Source: Streptomyces sp. NBC_00523
GTDB lineage: Bacteria > Actinomycetota > Actinomycetes > Streptomycetales > Streptomycetaceae
NCBI RefSeq assembly: GCF_036346615.1
Contig: NZ_CP107836.1
Span: 5,208,001-5,272,000 of the forward strand
DNA: 64,000 nucleotides
Reading direction: 5' to 3'
Shown: positions 48,262-57,060 of the stretch, piece by piece
Numbering within the stretch: the first letter of the stretch is position 1
Layout of the letters: every line of letters starts with the position of its first letter
Notes under the pieces: model-generated
Database searches by the model: none
What the model saw: only the letters and a program-made list of their open reading frames with translations
What the model was told of the DNA's origin: nothing
Translations under genes and position numbers: made by a program

Positions 48262-50370
48262 TTGACCACGGACATGTCACGGCGTCGGCTCTTCGCCCTG
48301 GGCGGCGGCGCGCTCGGCGTCGCTGCGGCGGGATCGTTCCTGCCGCCGTCGCTCCAGGCCGCCATCGCCGCGCAGCCCGCCCACGCGGGGCCCGGTGGCG
48401 GAGGGCTGAGGGACATCAGGCACGTGGTGATCCTGATGCAGGAGAACCGTTCTTTCGACCATTACTTCGGCACCCTGCGCGGCGTACGCGGCTTCGGGGA
48501 CCGCAACGCCGTCGAACTGCCCACCGGCACGACGGTGTTCGAGCAGCCCGGCGCGGCCGGCTCCACCGTGCTGCCCTTCCCGGTGCGCGGCGCGGCCGAG
48601 GAGCAGAAGAAGGACCTCCAGTACATCGGCGCCCTCGACCACTCCTGGAACGGCGGCGCGAAGGCCTGGGGCGGCGGCTGGATGAACGGCTGGATCAGCG
48701 CCAAGACCGCGGCCACGATGGCGTACTACGACCGCCGCGACATCCCGCTGCACTACGAGCTGGCCGACACCTTCACCGTCTGCGACGCGTACCACTCCTC
48801 GATCCACAGCTCCACCAGCCCCAACCGCAACCATCTGTGGAGCGGGAAGACCGGCTTCGAGCCGAACGGGAACCGGGCCGTCGGGAACGACGCCTACGAC
48901 GAGGGCACGCACCCCGGCTACGACTGGTCCACCTATGCCGAGCGGCTGGAGAAGGCCGGGCGCAGCTGGCGTACGTACACCGAGTGGGAGAACTTCACCG
49001 ACAACCAGATCGAGTTCTACGCCACCTTCAAGGCCGTCGCCCGCAAGGCCCTGGCGAAGACCGGCGGCCACACCTACATGGAGTCCTTCTACGCGCAGGT
49101 CCGGGGCGCCTCCGAGGCCGAACGGGAGCGGCTGCTCGGGCTCCTGGAGCAGGGCGTGGCCACCCTCACCCGGCAGGAGCGCAGCCTGTTCGAGCGGGCG
49201 CTGCGCCGGGTGCCGACCGGGACGCTGGCCGAGGAGTTCGCCAAGGACGTGGCGGCCGGCAAGCTGCCCGAGGTCTCCTACCTGGTCCCGTCGGCCATCG
49301 ACTCCGAGCACCCGAGCGTCTCCTCGCCCGTGCACAGCGCCACCGTCGTCTACAAGATCCTCGACGCGCTCGGCAAGCATCCGGACGTCTGGCGGCACAC
49401 CGCCGTGCTGATCAACTACGACGAGAACGACGGCTTCTTCGACCACGTCCCGCCGCCCGTCGCGCCGCCCGGCGTGACCGACGAGCAGTGGGAGGGTCGC
49501 CCGACCGGCCTCGGTATCCGGGTGCCGATGCTCGTCGTCTCGCCGTGGACCGTGGGCGGCTACGTCTGCTCCGAGGTCTTCGACCACACCTCCGTCATCC
49601 GCTTCCTGGAGCGCTGGACGGGCGTCGAGGAGCCCAACATCAGCGACTGGCGGCGCCGTGTCACCGGCGACCTCACCTCCGCGTTCGACTTCACCCGGCA
49701 GCGGCGGCAGCCGGCCGTGGAGCGTCCCGGGGCGATCCCGCCGCTCAGCGGCCGCTGGCAGCCCAAGCCGCCCGCCGTCCAGCGTCTGCCCGAGCAGGAG
49801 CCCGGCGTGCGCCCGGCGCGCCCGCTGCCGTACCAGCCCGACGCCCAGGTCCGGCGGACCGGCGGCGGTCTGCGGGTGGAGCTCGCCAACAGCGGCAAGG
49901 CGTCGGCGCACTTCGCGCTGTACCCGTACGCGGGTGAGTTCCCGGCCCCGCAGCACCAGGACGTCCGGGGCGAGGGGCACTGGACCGTTCCGGGGACGGG
50001 CGGGGCATACCGCTTCACGGTCACCGGGCCGAACGGCTTCCGCCGCGAGTTCGAGGGACCGGCCGACGGCGGCGCGGAGGTCACCACCCGCGTCGACGGC
50101 CGCGACCGCGATCTGCACCTCACCCTGCGCAACAACGGCCGCCGGACCCTGACCTTCCTGGTGCGGCCGCTCGGTTACGTGGACGAGGCCGACCTGAGGG
50201 GCTGGACCCGCCGCGTCACCGTCAAGCCGGGCCGCGACCGTACGGTCGTGCACTCGGCGGCCGACGCGCACGGCTGGTACGACCTGGCGGTCACGGCCGA
50301 GGGCGAGAGCGGCTTCCGGCGACGGCTGATGGGGCACATCGAGAACGGCCGGGCGAGCGTCTCCGGCTGA
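48262..50370 (+). CDS. Tat-secreted phospholipase C, non-haemolytic type
   Basis: This 702-aa enzyme hydrolyses phosphocholine-type lipids outside the cell. The Tat signal is MSRRRLFALGGGALGVAAAGSF. The phosphoesterase domain contains IRHVVILMQENRSFDHYFGTLRGVRGFGD and HSSIHSSTSPNRNHLWSGKTGF, then YDENDGFFDHVPPP and FDHTSVIRFLERW. Two C-terminal DUF756-type modules follow (GGLRVELANSGKASAHFALYPYA and RDLHLTLRNNGRRTLTFLVRPLGY). Total length is normal. TTG at 48262 is used because GGGGAGG lies seven bases upstream; an ATG four codons inside is possible. A single GTTCACC Pho-box-like element lies at 48174-48184. Confidence 0.94.
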   Translation: MTTDMSRRRLFALGGGALGVAAAGSFLPPSLQAAIAAQPAHAGPGGGGLRDIRHVVILMQENRSFDHYFGTLRGVRGFGDRNAVELPTGTTVFEQPGAAGSTVLPFPVRGAAEEQKKDLQYIGALDHSWNGGAKAWGGGWMNGWISAKTAATMAYYDRRDIPLHYELADTFTVCDAYHSSIHSSTSPNRNHLWSGKTGFEPNGNRAVGNDAYDEGTHPGYDWSTYAERLEKAGRSWRTYTEWENFTDNQIEFYATFKAVARKALAKTGGHTYMESFYAQVRGASEAERERLLGLLEQGVATLTRQERSLFERALRRVPTGTLAEEFAKDVAAGKLPEVSYLVPSAIDSEHPSVSSPVHSATVVYKILDALGKHPDVWRHTAVLINYDENDGFFDHVPPPVAPPGVTDEQWEGRPTGLGIRVPMLVVSPWTVGGYVCSEVFDHTSVIRFLERWTGVEEPNISDWRRRVTGDLTSAFDFTRQRRQPAVERPGAIPPLSGRWQPKPPAVQRLPEQEPGVRPARPLPYQPDAQVRRTGGGLRVELANSGKASAHFALYPYAGEFPAPQHQDVRGEGHWTVPGTGGAYRFTVTGPNGFRREFEGPADGGAEVTTRVDGRDRDLHLTLRNNGRRTLTFLVRPLGYVDEADLRGWTRRVTVKPGRDRTVVHSAADAHGWYDLAVTAEGESGFRRRLMGHIENGRASVSG

Positions 50371-50383
50371 CCCGCCGGTCGCG

Positions 50384-50421
50384 GGGCCTGATCCATCCCG
50401 GTGCGGCTCGGGATCAGGCCC
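50384..50421 (+). terminator. Stem-loop terminator after phospholipase C
   Basis: GGGCCTGATCC (50384-50394) and GGATCAGGCCC (50411-50421) form a perfect 11-bp stem with a 16-base loop, 14 bases after the phospholipase C stop. Confidence 0.8.
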
Positions 50422-50499
50422 TGTGACCATGGCCACGAAAGGGACAAAGGATCATCTTCTGCTGTCAGAGTGGCGTTCTCAGGTCATGAGACGTTTACG

Positions 50500-50517
50500 G
50501 GCAGATCACATTATCTG
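50500..50517. repeat. Inverted repeat in the promoter region of the MMPL gene
   Basis: GCAGAT (50500-50505) and ATCTGC (50512-50517) are perfect inverted repeats with a six-base A+T-rich centre, 39 bases before the start of the transporter. The position and size suit a TetR- or MarR-type operator, but no regulator gene is adjacent. Confidence 0.5.
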
Positions 50518-50555
50518 CGGTTAAAGGTCCACGAACCCGCAGGGAGCACGTCCCC

Positions 50556-52769
50556 TTGGCTGCCATCGCTCGCTGGTGCGTCACGCACCGCCTCATCGCC
50601 GTCCTGATCTGGCTGCTCGCCCTCGGGGGCACGGCCGCCGCCGCGGCGTTCGCGGGGTCCGCGTACACCAACGACTACGAGGCACCCGGCACCGAGTCCG
50701 GGCAGGCCGCCGAGCTGTTGAAGAGCGGGTTCACCGATCTCGGCGGGGACACCGACACCATCGTCTGGCACACAGCGGACTCCACGGTCCGGGCCACCGA
50801 CGTCGAGCAGAAGATGACCCGCACCCTGCACGCCGTGGAGCGGCTGCCCGGGGTCGGGGCCGTCGACAGCCCCTACACGGAGACCGGGGCCGCGCAGATC
50901 AGCACCGACGGGCACACCGCGTACGCCACCGTCACCTTCGACCAGCGCGCCGACGACGTGCCCGTGGCGCAGGCGCGGGCGGTCGTGGACACCGCGAAGG
51001 CGGCCGAGAGCCCGCATCTGCGCGTCGAACTCGGCGGCCAGGCCGTCGGGCTCACCGAGGCGCACGCCGCGCATCTCAGCGAGGTCATCGGGGTCGCCGT
51101 CGCGGCCGTCGTGCTCTTCCTCGCCTTCGGCTCCCTCGCCGCGAGCCTGCTGCCCATCTCCACGGCCCTCGTCTCGGTCGGCACCGCGTACGCGGGCATC
51201 GTGCTCCTCGGACACCTGATGACCGTCGCCGACTTCGCGCCCATGCTCGGCATGCTGATAGGGCTCGGCGTGGGCATCGACTACGCCCTGTTCATCGTCA
51301 CCCGGCACCGCAGAGGGCTGCGGCGCGGCATGACCGTGCCCGAGGCCGCGCAGCACGCGGTGGCGACGACCGGGCGGGCCGTGGTCTTCGCCGGGGCCAC
51401 CGTCTGCATCGCGCTCCTCGGCATGCTGATCCTCCGGCTGAGCTTCCTCAACGGCGTGGCCATCGCCGCCTCGCTCACCGTCGTCCTGACCGTGGCCGCG
51501 TCGGTGACCCTGCTGCCGGCCCTCCTCTCCCTCATCGGACTGCGGGCGCTCAGCCGGCGCGAACGGGCCCGGCTCGCCGAACACGGGCCGCAGCCAGAGC
51601 CGCCCACCGGTTTCGCCGCCCGCTGGTCCGCCTTCGTGGAGCGGCACCCCAAGCTCCTGGGCGCCGTGGCCGCCGTGGTGATGCTGGTCCTCGCGCTGCC
51701 TACCTTCTCGCTCCACCTCGGCAGCTCCGACCAGGGCAACAACGCGGAGTCCGCCACCACCCGGCAGGCGTACGACCTGCTCGCCGACGGCTTCGGCCCG
51801 GGCGTCAACGGACCGCTGACCGTCGCCGCGCACCTCGACGGCGCCGACGACCGGCTCGCGATGGACGCCCTGCCCGCCACCCTGCGCACGGTCGACGGGG
51901 TGGCGTGGGCCCACCCGGTCACGTACAACGCGGCGGGCGACACCGCGTACGTCACCGTCGTCCCCGACTCCGCCCCGCAGTCCCGCGCGACCAGCGACCT
52001 CGTGGAGCGGCTGCGCACGGACGTGCTGCCTAAGGCGGCCGACAACACCTCGCTGGAGACCCATGTCGGCGGGGTGACGGCCAGCTACGACGACTTCGCG
52101 CAGATCATCATCGGCAAGCTGCCGCTGTTCATCGGCGTCGTCATAGGACTGGGCTGCCTGCTCCTGCTGCTGGCCTTCCGGTCCGTCGGCATCCCGCTGA
52201 AGGCGGCGGCGATGAACGTCGCGGCGGTCGCCTCGTCGTTCGGCGTCGTCGTCGCGATCTTCCAGTGGGGCTGGGGCAGCGAACTGCTGGGCCTCGGCAG
52301 CCCGGGCCCCATCGAACCCTTCCTGCCCGTGATCATGGTCTCGGTGCTCTTCGGCCTCTCCATGGACTACCAGGTCTTCCTGGTCGGCCGGATGTACGAG
52401 GAGTGGCTGGAGACCCGCGACAACCGGCGCGCGGTCCGGGTGGGCCTCGCCGAGACCAGCCGGGTGATCAACTCGGCCGCTGTGATCATGATCTCGGTGT
52501 TCCTCGCCTTCGTCCTCAGCGGCGACCGCGTCATCGCGATGTTCGGCATCGCCCTCGCGGCGGCCGTGGCCCTGGACGCCTTCGTCCTGCGCACCCTGCT
52601 CGTCCCGGCCCTCATGCACCTGCTCGGCGGCGCCAACTGGTGGCTCCCCGGCTGGCTGGAGCGCCGCCTGCCCCGCCTCAGCATCGAACCGCCGGACCGC
52701 CCGGTGGTGCGGATGCCGGTGCCAGGGGTGCGGACGTACGAGGACGAGCCGGCCGAGCGCGTCCACTGA
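50556..52769 (+). CDS. MMPL/RND-family transporter
   Basis: This 737-aa protein has two homologous halves, each with one N-terminal helix, a periplasmic loop and a cluster of five helices. The first half begins MAAIARWCVTHRLIAVLIWLLALGG; the conserved helix and loop sequence GLGVGIDYALFIVTRHRRGL has the Asp-Tyr pair of MMPL proteins. The second half contains FGLSMDYQVFLVGRMYEEWLE with the equivalent pair. Members of this family export lipids, siderophores or drugs using the proton gradient. The start TTG at 50556 has AGGGAGCACGTCCCC before it. No biosynthetic gene is next to it, so the substrate is unknown. Confidence 0.92.
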   Translation: MAAIARWCVTHRLIAVLIWLLALGGTAAAAAFAGSAYTNDYEAPGTESGQAAELLKSGFTDLGGDTDTIVWHTADSTVRATDVEQKMTRTLHAVERLPGVGAVDSPYTETGAAQISTDGHTAYATVTFDQRADDVPVAQARAVVDTAKAAESPHLRVELGGQAVGLTEAHAAHLSEVIGVAVAAVVLFLAFGSLAASLLPISTALVSVGTAYAGIVLLGHLMTVADFAPMLGMLIGLGVGIDYALFIVTRHRRGLRRGMTVPEAAQHAVATTGRAVVFAGATVCIALLGMLILRLSFLNGVAIAASLTVVLTVAASVTLLPALLSLIGLRALSRRERARLAEHGPQPEPPTGFAARWSAFVERHPKLLGAVAAVVMLVLALPTFSLHLGSSDQGNNAESATTRQAYDLLADGFGPGVNGPLTVAAHLDGADDRLAMDALPATLRTVDGVAWAHPVTYNAAGDTAYVTVVPDSAPQSRATSDLVERLRTDVLPKAADNTSLETHVGGVTASYDDFAQIIIGKLPLFIGVVIGLGCLLLLLAFRSVGIPLKAAAMNVAAVASSFGVVVAIFQWGWGSELLGLGSPGPIEPFLPVIMVSVLFGLSMDYQVFLVGRMYEEWLETRDNRRAVRVGLAETSRVINSAAVIMISVFLAFVLSGDRVIAMFGIALAAAVALDAFVLRTLLVPALMHLLGGANWWLPGWLERRLPRLSIEPPDRPVVRMPVPGVRTYEDEPAERVH

Positions 52770-52833
52770 CCGCCCGCCGGGGTGACGGTGGGCGTTAAGA
52801 GGCCTCTCATCTGCGGCACCTAGCGTGCGCCGC

Positions 52834-53436
52834 ATGAACCCCACCACGCCCGAAGCCGTCGCCGACGGCGAGAAGACGACCGACGAGACGACCGAGACCA
52901 CGAAGACGACGGAGAGCACCGACCGCGCCGTCGCGGAGAACCCGGAGCCGCGGGACCAGGACGAGACGGGCCCGGTGGACCAGCCGGAGGCCGTCGAGGA
53001 GACCGACGACGACACCGACGCCGACGAGGCCACCTCCGGGCGGCTCGCCGCCGCCTCCGCGGCCGTCGTCTCCGCCGGACTCGGCGTCGTCGGCCTCACC
53101 GGTGCCTGGACCGGCCGGGTCGCCGCCGAGCGCGAGACCCTGATCGGGCAGATCAAGACCTCGTCCGGCGGCTCGGCGGCCCAGCAGATCAACGAGATCT
53201 ACGGCGACGCCTGGCACTCCACCGCCCTCGTCAACGGCCTCTTCGGCCTCCTCGCCCTGCTGGTCGGCGCCTACGTGCTGGTCCGGCCCGCGTTCGGCGC
53301 CCCGGCCCGGCAGCCGCAGGCCGGCTGGGTCCGCGCCGTCGCCCGGGGCGGCATCGCCCTCGGCACCCTCGGCGTACTGATCTCCACAGCCATGTACTTC
53401 GACCTCATCGTCGCCCTGCCCACCGCGGGCGGCTAG
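52834..53436 (+). CDS. Membrane protein of unknown function with acidic N-terminus
   Basis: This 200-aa protein has about 70 N-terminal residues very rich in Glu, Asp and Thr (TTDETTETTKTTEST, DDDTDADEA), likely disordered. About four hydrophobic segments follow: LAAASAAVVSAGLGVVGL, NGLFGLLALLVGAYVLV, and GIALGTLGVLISTAMYF. ATG at 52834 lies 10 bases after a TAGCGT sequence that could be a -10 box, suggesting a leaderless mRNA. It stands between the MMPL gene and a short unknown gene. Function unknown. Confidence 0.82.
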   Translation: MNPTTPEAVADGEKTTDETTETTKTTESTDRAVAENPEPRDQDETGPVDQPEAVEETDDDTDADEATSGRLAAASAAVVSAGLGVVGLTGAWTGRVAAERETLIGQIKTSSGGSAAQQINEIYGDAWHSTALVNGLFGLLALLVGAYVLVRPAFGAPARQPQAGWVRAVARGGIALGTLGVLISTAMYFDLIVALPTAGG

Positions 53437-53652
53437 GACGGTTCCGGGGCTCCGGAGCCCCGGACTAAGGCATGTCCGGACCGTTTCGCCGGTCCTAGGG
53501 GTGGTAAGGCCCCGGACCTAAGGCGCCCGTACGCCACAGATGCGGAACACGCCCGATGTGGCGCACCCCCCTGGGGGACGAGAGTGGTGGCACGGCAGAG
53601 GAACTGCCGCCACCGAGGCCCGCAAGGGCCCTCACCCCAGGGGGACAATCCC

Positions 53653-53844
53653 ATGTTCGAGTACGAACTCCACAAGGTCATGCACGCCGAACTCCTGCGC
53701 CGCGCCGACCTCCAGCGCCTCGCCGGCGAAGCGACCCGGGCCCGCCGGGTCACGCGCCGAGCCGCCCGCCGGACCGCGCGCCAGGAGGCGGAGGGGCCGG
53801 TGAGTACCGGCGGCGTCCGGGACCGGTTCACGCACGCCGCGTAA
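53653..53844 (+). CDS. Small basic protein of unknown function
   Basis: This 63-aa protein starts MFEYELHKVMHAELLRRADLQRLAGEATRARR and continues with an Arg-rich stretch, then ends VRDRFTHAA. The N-terminal half is a heptad-like amphipathic helix. Homologues with the opening MFEYELH are widespread in Streptomyces (from memory). ATG at 53653 has AGGGGGACAATCCC upstream. It lies 75 bp before the large LuxR regulator in the same direction. No function is known. Confidence 0.7.
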   Translation: MFEYELHKVMHAELLRRADLQRLAGEATRARRVTRRAARRTARQEAEGPVSTGGVRDRFTHAA

Positions 53845-53919
53845 GGCGCGGCGGTGGACCGGGGCCGGGGGCCTCTCGGCCCGCGGCTAATTCCGTCCGC
53901 GGTGTCGGACCCGTGTGCG

Positions 53920-56900
53920 ATGCTCGCCCACGTGGAGACCAGGTCAGTCAGCCCCGTGTTCGTCGGCCGCACCGGCGAACTCAACTCGCTCACCGGCGCG
54001 CTCACCCGCGCCACCAAGGAACCCTCCGGCACCGCCGGAGGGTTCTTCGGCGCGCCCCAGGCCCTGCTCATCGGCGGCGAGGCCGGCGTCGGCAAGACCC
54101 GCCTCGTGGAGGAGTTCCTGGCCGTCGCGGCCCGCCGCGACACCGTCGTCGCCGTCGGCGGCTGCGTCGAGATCGGCGCCGAGGGCCTGCCGTACGCCCC
54201 CTTCTCCACCGCCCTGCGCGCCCTGCGCCGCGCCCTGCCCGAGGAGATGGCCGCCGCCTGCGCCGGCCAGGAGGGCGAACTGGCCCGGCTGCTCCCCGAG
54301 CTCGGCGAGACCGGCCGTGACGGCAACGACGAGCTCGGCACCGCCCGCCTCTTCGAACTGACCGTTCGCCTCCTGGAACGCATCTCGGCCGACCGGCCCG
54401 TCGTCCTCGTCCTGGAGGACCTGCACTGGGCGGACTCCTCCACCCGCCACCTCCTCGCCTACCTCTTCCGGACCCTGCGCAGCGGCCGCCTCGTCGTCGT
54501 CGGCACCTACCGCGCCGACGACATCCATCGCCGCCACCCGCTGCGCCCCCTCCTCGCGGAGATCGACCGGCTGCGCACCGTCCGCCGCATCGAGCTCTCC
54601 CGGTTCACCCGCTCCGAGGTCCGCCGCCAGCTGGCCGGCATTCTCGCGGACACCCCCGATCCCGCCCTGGTGGACGAGATATTCGAGCGCTCCGACGGCA
54701 ACGCCTTCTTCGTGGAGGAGCTGGCCTGCATCCTGGAGTGCGGCGACGGGGACGGCGACGGCCTGCCCGAATCGCTCCGCGACCTCCTCCTCGTCCGCGT
54801 CGAGGCCCTGTCCGCCGACGCCCAGAAGGTCGCCCGGATCGTCGCCGAGGGCGGCTCCGCCGTCGAGTACGAACTGCTCGCCGCCGTCGCCGGACTCGGC
54901 GAGGACGACCTCATCGCGGCGCTGCGCACCGCCGTCGGCGCCAACCTGCTCCTGACCACCCCCGAGGGCGACGGCTACCGCTTCCGCCACTCCCTGGTCC
55001 GCGAGGCCGTCAGCGACGACCTGCTCCCCGGCGAGCGCTCGCGCCTCAACCGCCGGTACGCGGAGGCCCTGGAGGCCGACCCGGCTCTCGTCCCCGACGA
55101 CGAGCGCGCGACCCGCCTGGCCAGCTACTGGTACGGCGCGCACGACGCCGCCAAGGCGCTGCCCGCCGTCCTCAAGGCATCGGTCCGGGCCCGCCGCCGC
55201 AACGCCTACGCCGAACAGCTGCGCCTCCTGGAACGCGCCCTCGAACTGTGGGACGACGCCCCCGAGGACGTCCGCCGCACCCTGCGCCCCATCGACTACG
55301 CCGAGGTCTACCCGACCTGCGGGCGGGACGCCTCGACCCCGCTGACCTACCTCGACCTGATGGCCGAGGCCACCGTCGCCGCCCGCCTCGGCGGGGAGCG
55401 CGAACGGGCCTTCGCCATCTGCAAGAAGGCCCTGCGCATCCTGGAGGGCGAGGACGACGCGCTGCGCGCCGCCTGGTTCTGGGTCCAGCGCTCCCGCCTC
55501 GTCCAGGACCTCACGCGCGGCGACGGCTGGGAGGAGCTGGCCACCGCCGAGCGGCTGGTCCGGGGCCTGCCCCCGTCGAAGGTGCACGCGTTCGTCCTGA
55601 TGCTGGTGGCCGGCTGGGGCGCCCTGCACCGCCCCGGCGCCGAGACCCTGGCCGCCGCCGAACGCGCCGTGGAGTACGCCCAGCTCGTCGGCGACGAGTA
55701 CATCGGGCTGCACGCCCGGCTCACCCGGGGCTGGCTCAACGCGGACGCGGGCGCCGTGGACGAGGGCATAGCCGAGATGTACACCGTGCGCGACCGGGCC
55801 GACGAGCTGGGCCTCATCGACATCATGGGCCGGGCCAGCATCAACCTGCCCTCCACGCTGGAGGCCATGGGCCGCTCCCTGGAAGCGGTGGCCGCCGCCG
55901 ACCACGGCATCCGCATCTGCCACGAGCACGGCGTCGCGGACATGGAGGCGTGGGTCCGTACCAACCAGGCGATGTCCCTGTTCTCGCTGGGCCGCTGGGA
56001 CGAGGCCGCGGCCACCACGGAGGCCGCCGCCCGCAAGTCGCTGTCCCGCAAGTCGCAGGGGCTGGTCGCCTCGCGCCGCACCGAACTCGCCGTCGCCCGG
56101 GGCGACCTCGCCGAGGCCGAACGGCAACTCGCGCTGACCCGGCGCTGCTTCGGCTCCAGCGACCCCCAGCCCCAGCACTTCATCAACCCGGTGCGCCACA
56201 CCATCCAGATCGCCGTGATGCAGGGCCGGCTGCCCGAGGCGCGCGCCGCCTTCGAGGCGCAGGCCGAGGAGAGCTTCCCCACCGGCACCCAGCGCTACGC
56301 CTTCCCCATGCTGCACGCCGTCGCGGCGGCCGAGGCCGACGCCCGGGGCCTGCCCGCCACCGAACCGGGCCGCCCCGCCGTCCTCGATCTGGTCCGGAGC
56401 CACCTCAAGCGGCTGCCGGTCCTCGTCCCCGTCTGGTCCGCCTACGCCCTCCTGGTCGAGGCGGAGCTGGCCAGGGCCGAGGGCACCGACACCCCGGACC
56501 ACTGGGAGGGCGCCGCCCGGGCGTTCACCCCGCTGCACCGCCCGTACGAGCTGGCGCAGATCCACCACCGCTGGGCGGAGGCCCTGCTTGTCGCCTCCGG
56601 TGACCGGGCCACCGCCACCGGCCTGCTGCGCGACGCGCACACCACCGCTGTCCGGCTCGGGGCCCGCCCGCTCGCCGAGACCGTCGAGCTGCTGGCCGGC
56701 CGCGCCCGCATCGCCCTGGCCGGTGCGGGCGGCGAGGCCGAGGAGATCCCGGCCGCGATCCTCGTCCCGGACGGGCCCGGGCCCGCCCGCGACCCCTCGG
56801 AGGAGCAGCTGCGGGCCGCCGCGGCCGCCGTGGAGTCCTTCGGACTGACCCCGCGCGAGCAGGACGTCCACCGGCTGGTCGCGGCGGGCCTCACCAACCG

Positions 56901-57048
56901 CCGGATCGCCGAGGAGCTGTACATCTCGCCGAAGACCGCGAGCGTCCACGTCTCCAACATCCTGGCCAAGCTGGGCGTGACCGGCCGCGGCGAGGCGGCG
57001 GCCCTGGCCCACCGGCTGCGGCTCTACCCGGTGCCGGAGCAGCGGTGA
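53920..57048 (+). CDS. Large ATP-binding LuxR-family (LAL-type) transcriptional regulator
   Basis: This protein of about 1042 aa has an N-terminal AAA/STAND ATPase. The opening is VFVGRTGELNSLTGALTRA, with Walker A GGEAGVGKTR at about residues 49 to 58 and Walker B VVLVLEDLHWAD. A long helical TPR-like middle follows. The C-terminal LuxR helix-turn-helix is LTPREQDVHRLVAAGLTNRRI then ISPKTASVHVSNILAKLGV. It is likely cytoplasmic. ATG at 53920 is used; GTG at 53932 is equally possible. LAL regulators are usually pathway-specific activators, often of antibiotic or sugar genes, but none is next to it, so its target is unknown. Confidence 0.92.
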   Translation: MLAHVETRSVSPVFVGRTGELNSLTGALTRATKEPSGTAGGFFGAPQALLIGGEAGVGKTRLVEEFLAVAARRDTVVAVGGCVEIGAEGLPYAPFSTALRALRRALPEEMAAACAGQEGELARLLPELGETGRDGNDELGTARLFELTVRLLERISADRPVVLVLEDLHWADSSTRHLLAYLFRTLRSGRLVVVGTYRADDIHRRHPLRPLLAEIDRLRTVRRIELSRFTRSEVRRQLAGILADTPDPALVDEIFERSDGNAFFVEELACILECGDGDGDGLPESLRDLLLVRVEALSADAQKVARIVAEGGSAVEYELLAAVAGLGEDDLIAALRTAVGANLLLTTPEGDGYRFRHSLVREAVSDDLLPGERSRLNRRYAEALEADPALVPDDERATRLASYWYGAHDAAKALPAVLKASVRARRRNAYAEQLRLLERALELWDDAPEDVRRTLRPIDYAEVYPTCGRDASTPLTYLDLMAEATVAARLGGERERAFAICKKALRILEGEDDALRAAWFWVQRSRLVQDLTRGDGWEELATAERLVRGLPPSKVHAFVLMLVAGWGALHRPGAETLAAAERAVEYAQLVGDEYIGLHARLTRGWLNADAGAVDEGIAEMYTVRDRADELGLIDIMGRASINLPSTLEAMGRSLEAVAAADHGIRICHEHGVADMEAWVRTNQAMSLFSLGRWDEAAATTEAAARKSLSRKSQGLVASRRTELAVARGDLAEAERQLALTRRCFGSSDPQPQHFINPVRHTIQIAVMQGRLPEARAAFEAQAEESFPTGTQRYAFPMLHAVAAAEADARGLPATEPGRPAVLDLVRSHLKRLPVLVPVWSAYALLVEAELARAEGTDTPDHWEGAARAFTPLHRPYELAQIHHRWAEALLVASGDRATATGLLRDAHTTAVRLGARPLAETVELLAGRARIALAGAGGEAEEIPAAILVPDGPGPARDPSEEQLRAAAAAVESFGLTPREQDVHRLVAAGLTNRRIAEELYISPKTASVHVSNILAKLGVTGRGEAAALAHRLRLYPVPEQR

Positions 57049-57060
57049 GGCGTCCGGCGG

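Noticed and set aside
53433..54443. Minus-strand frame of about 336 codons overlapping the LuxR regulator
   Set aside because: Antisense to the ATPase domain, with a Ser/Arg/Pro-rich translation.
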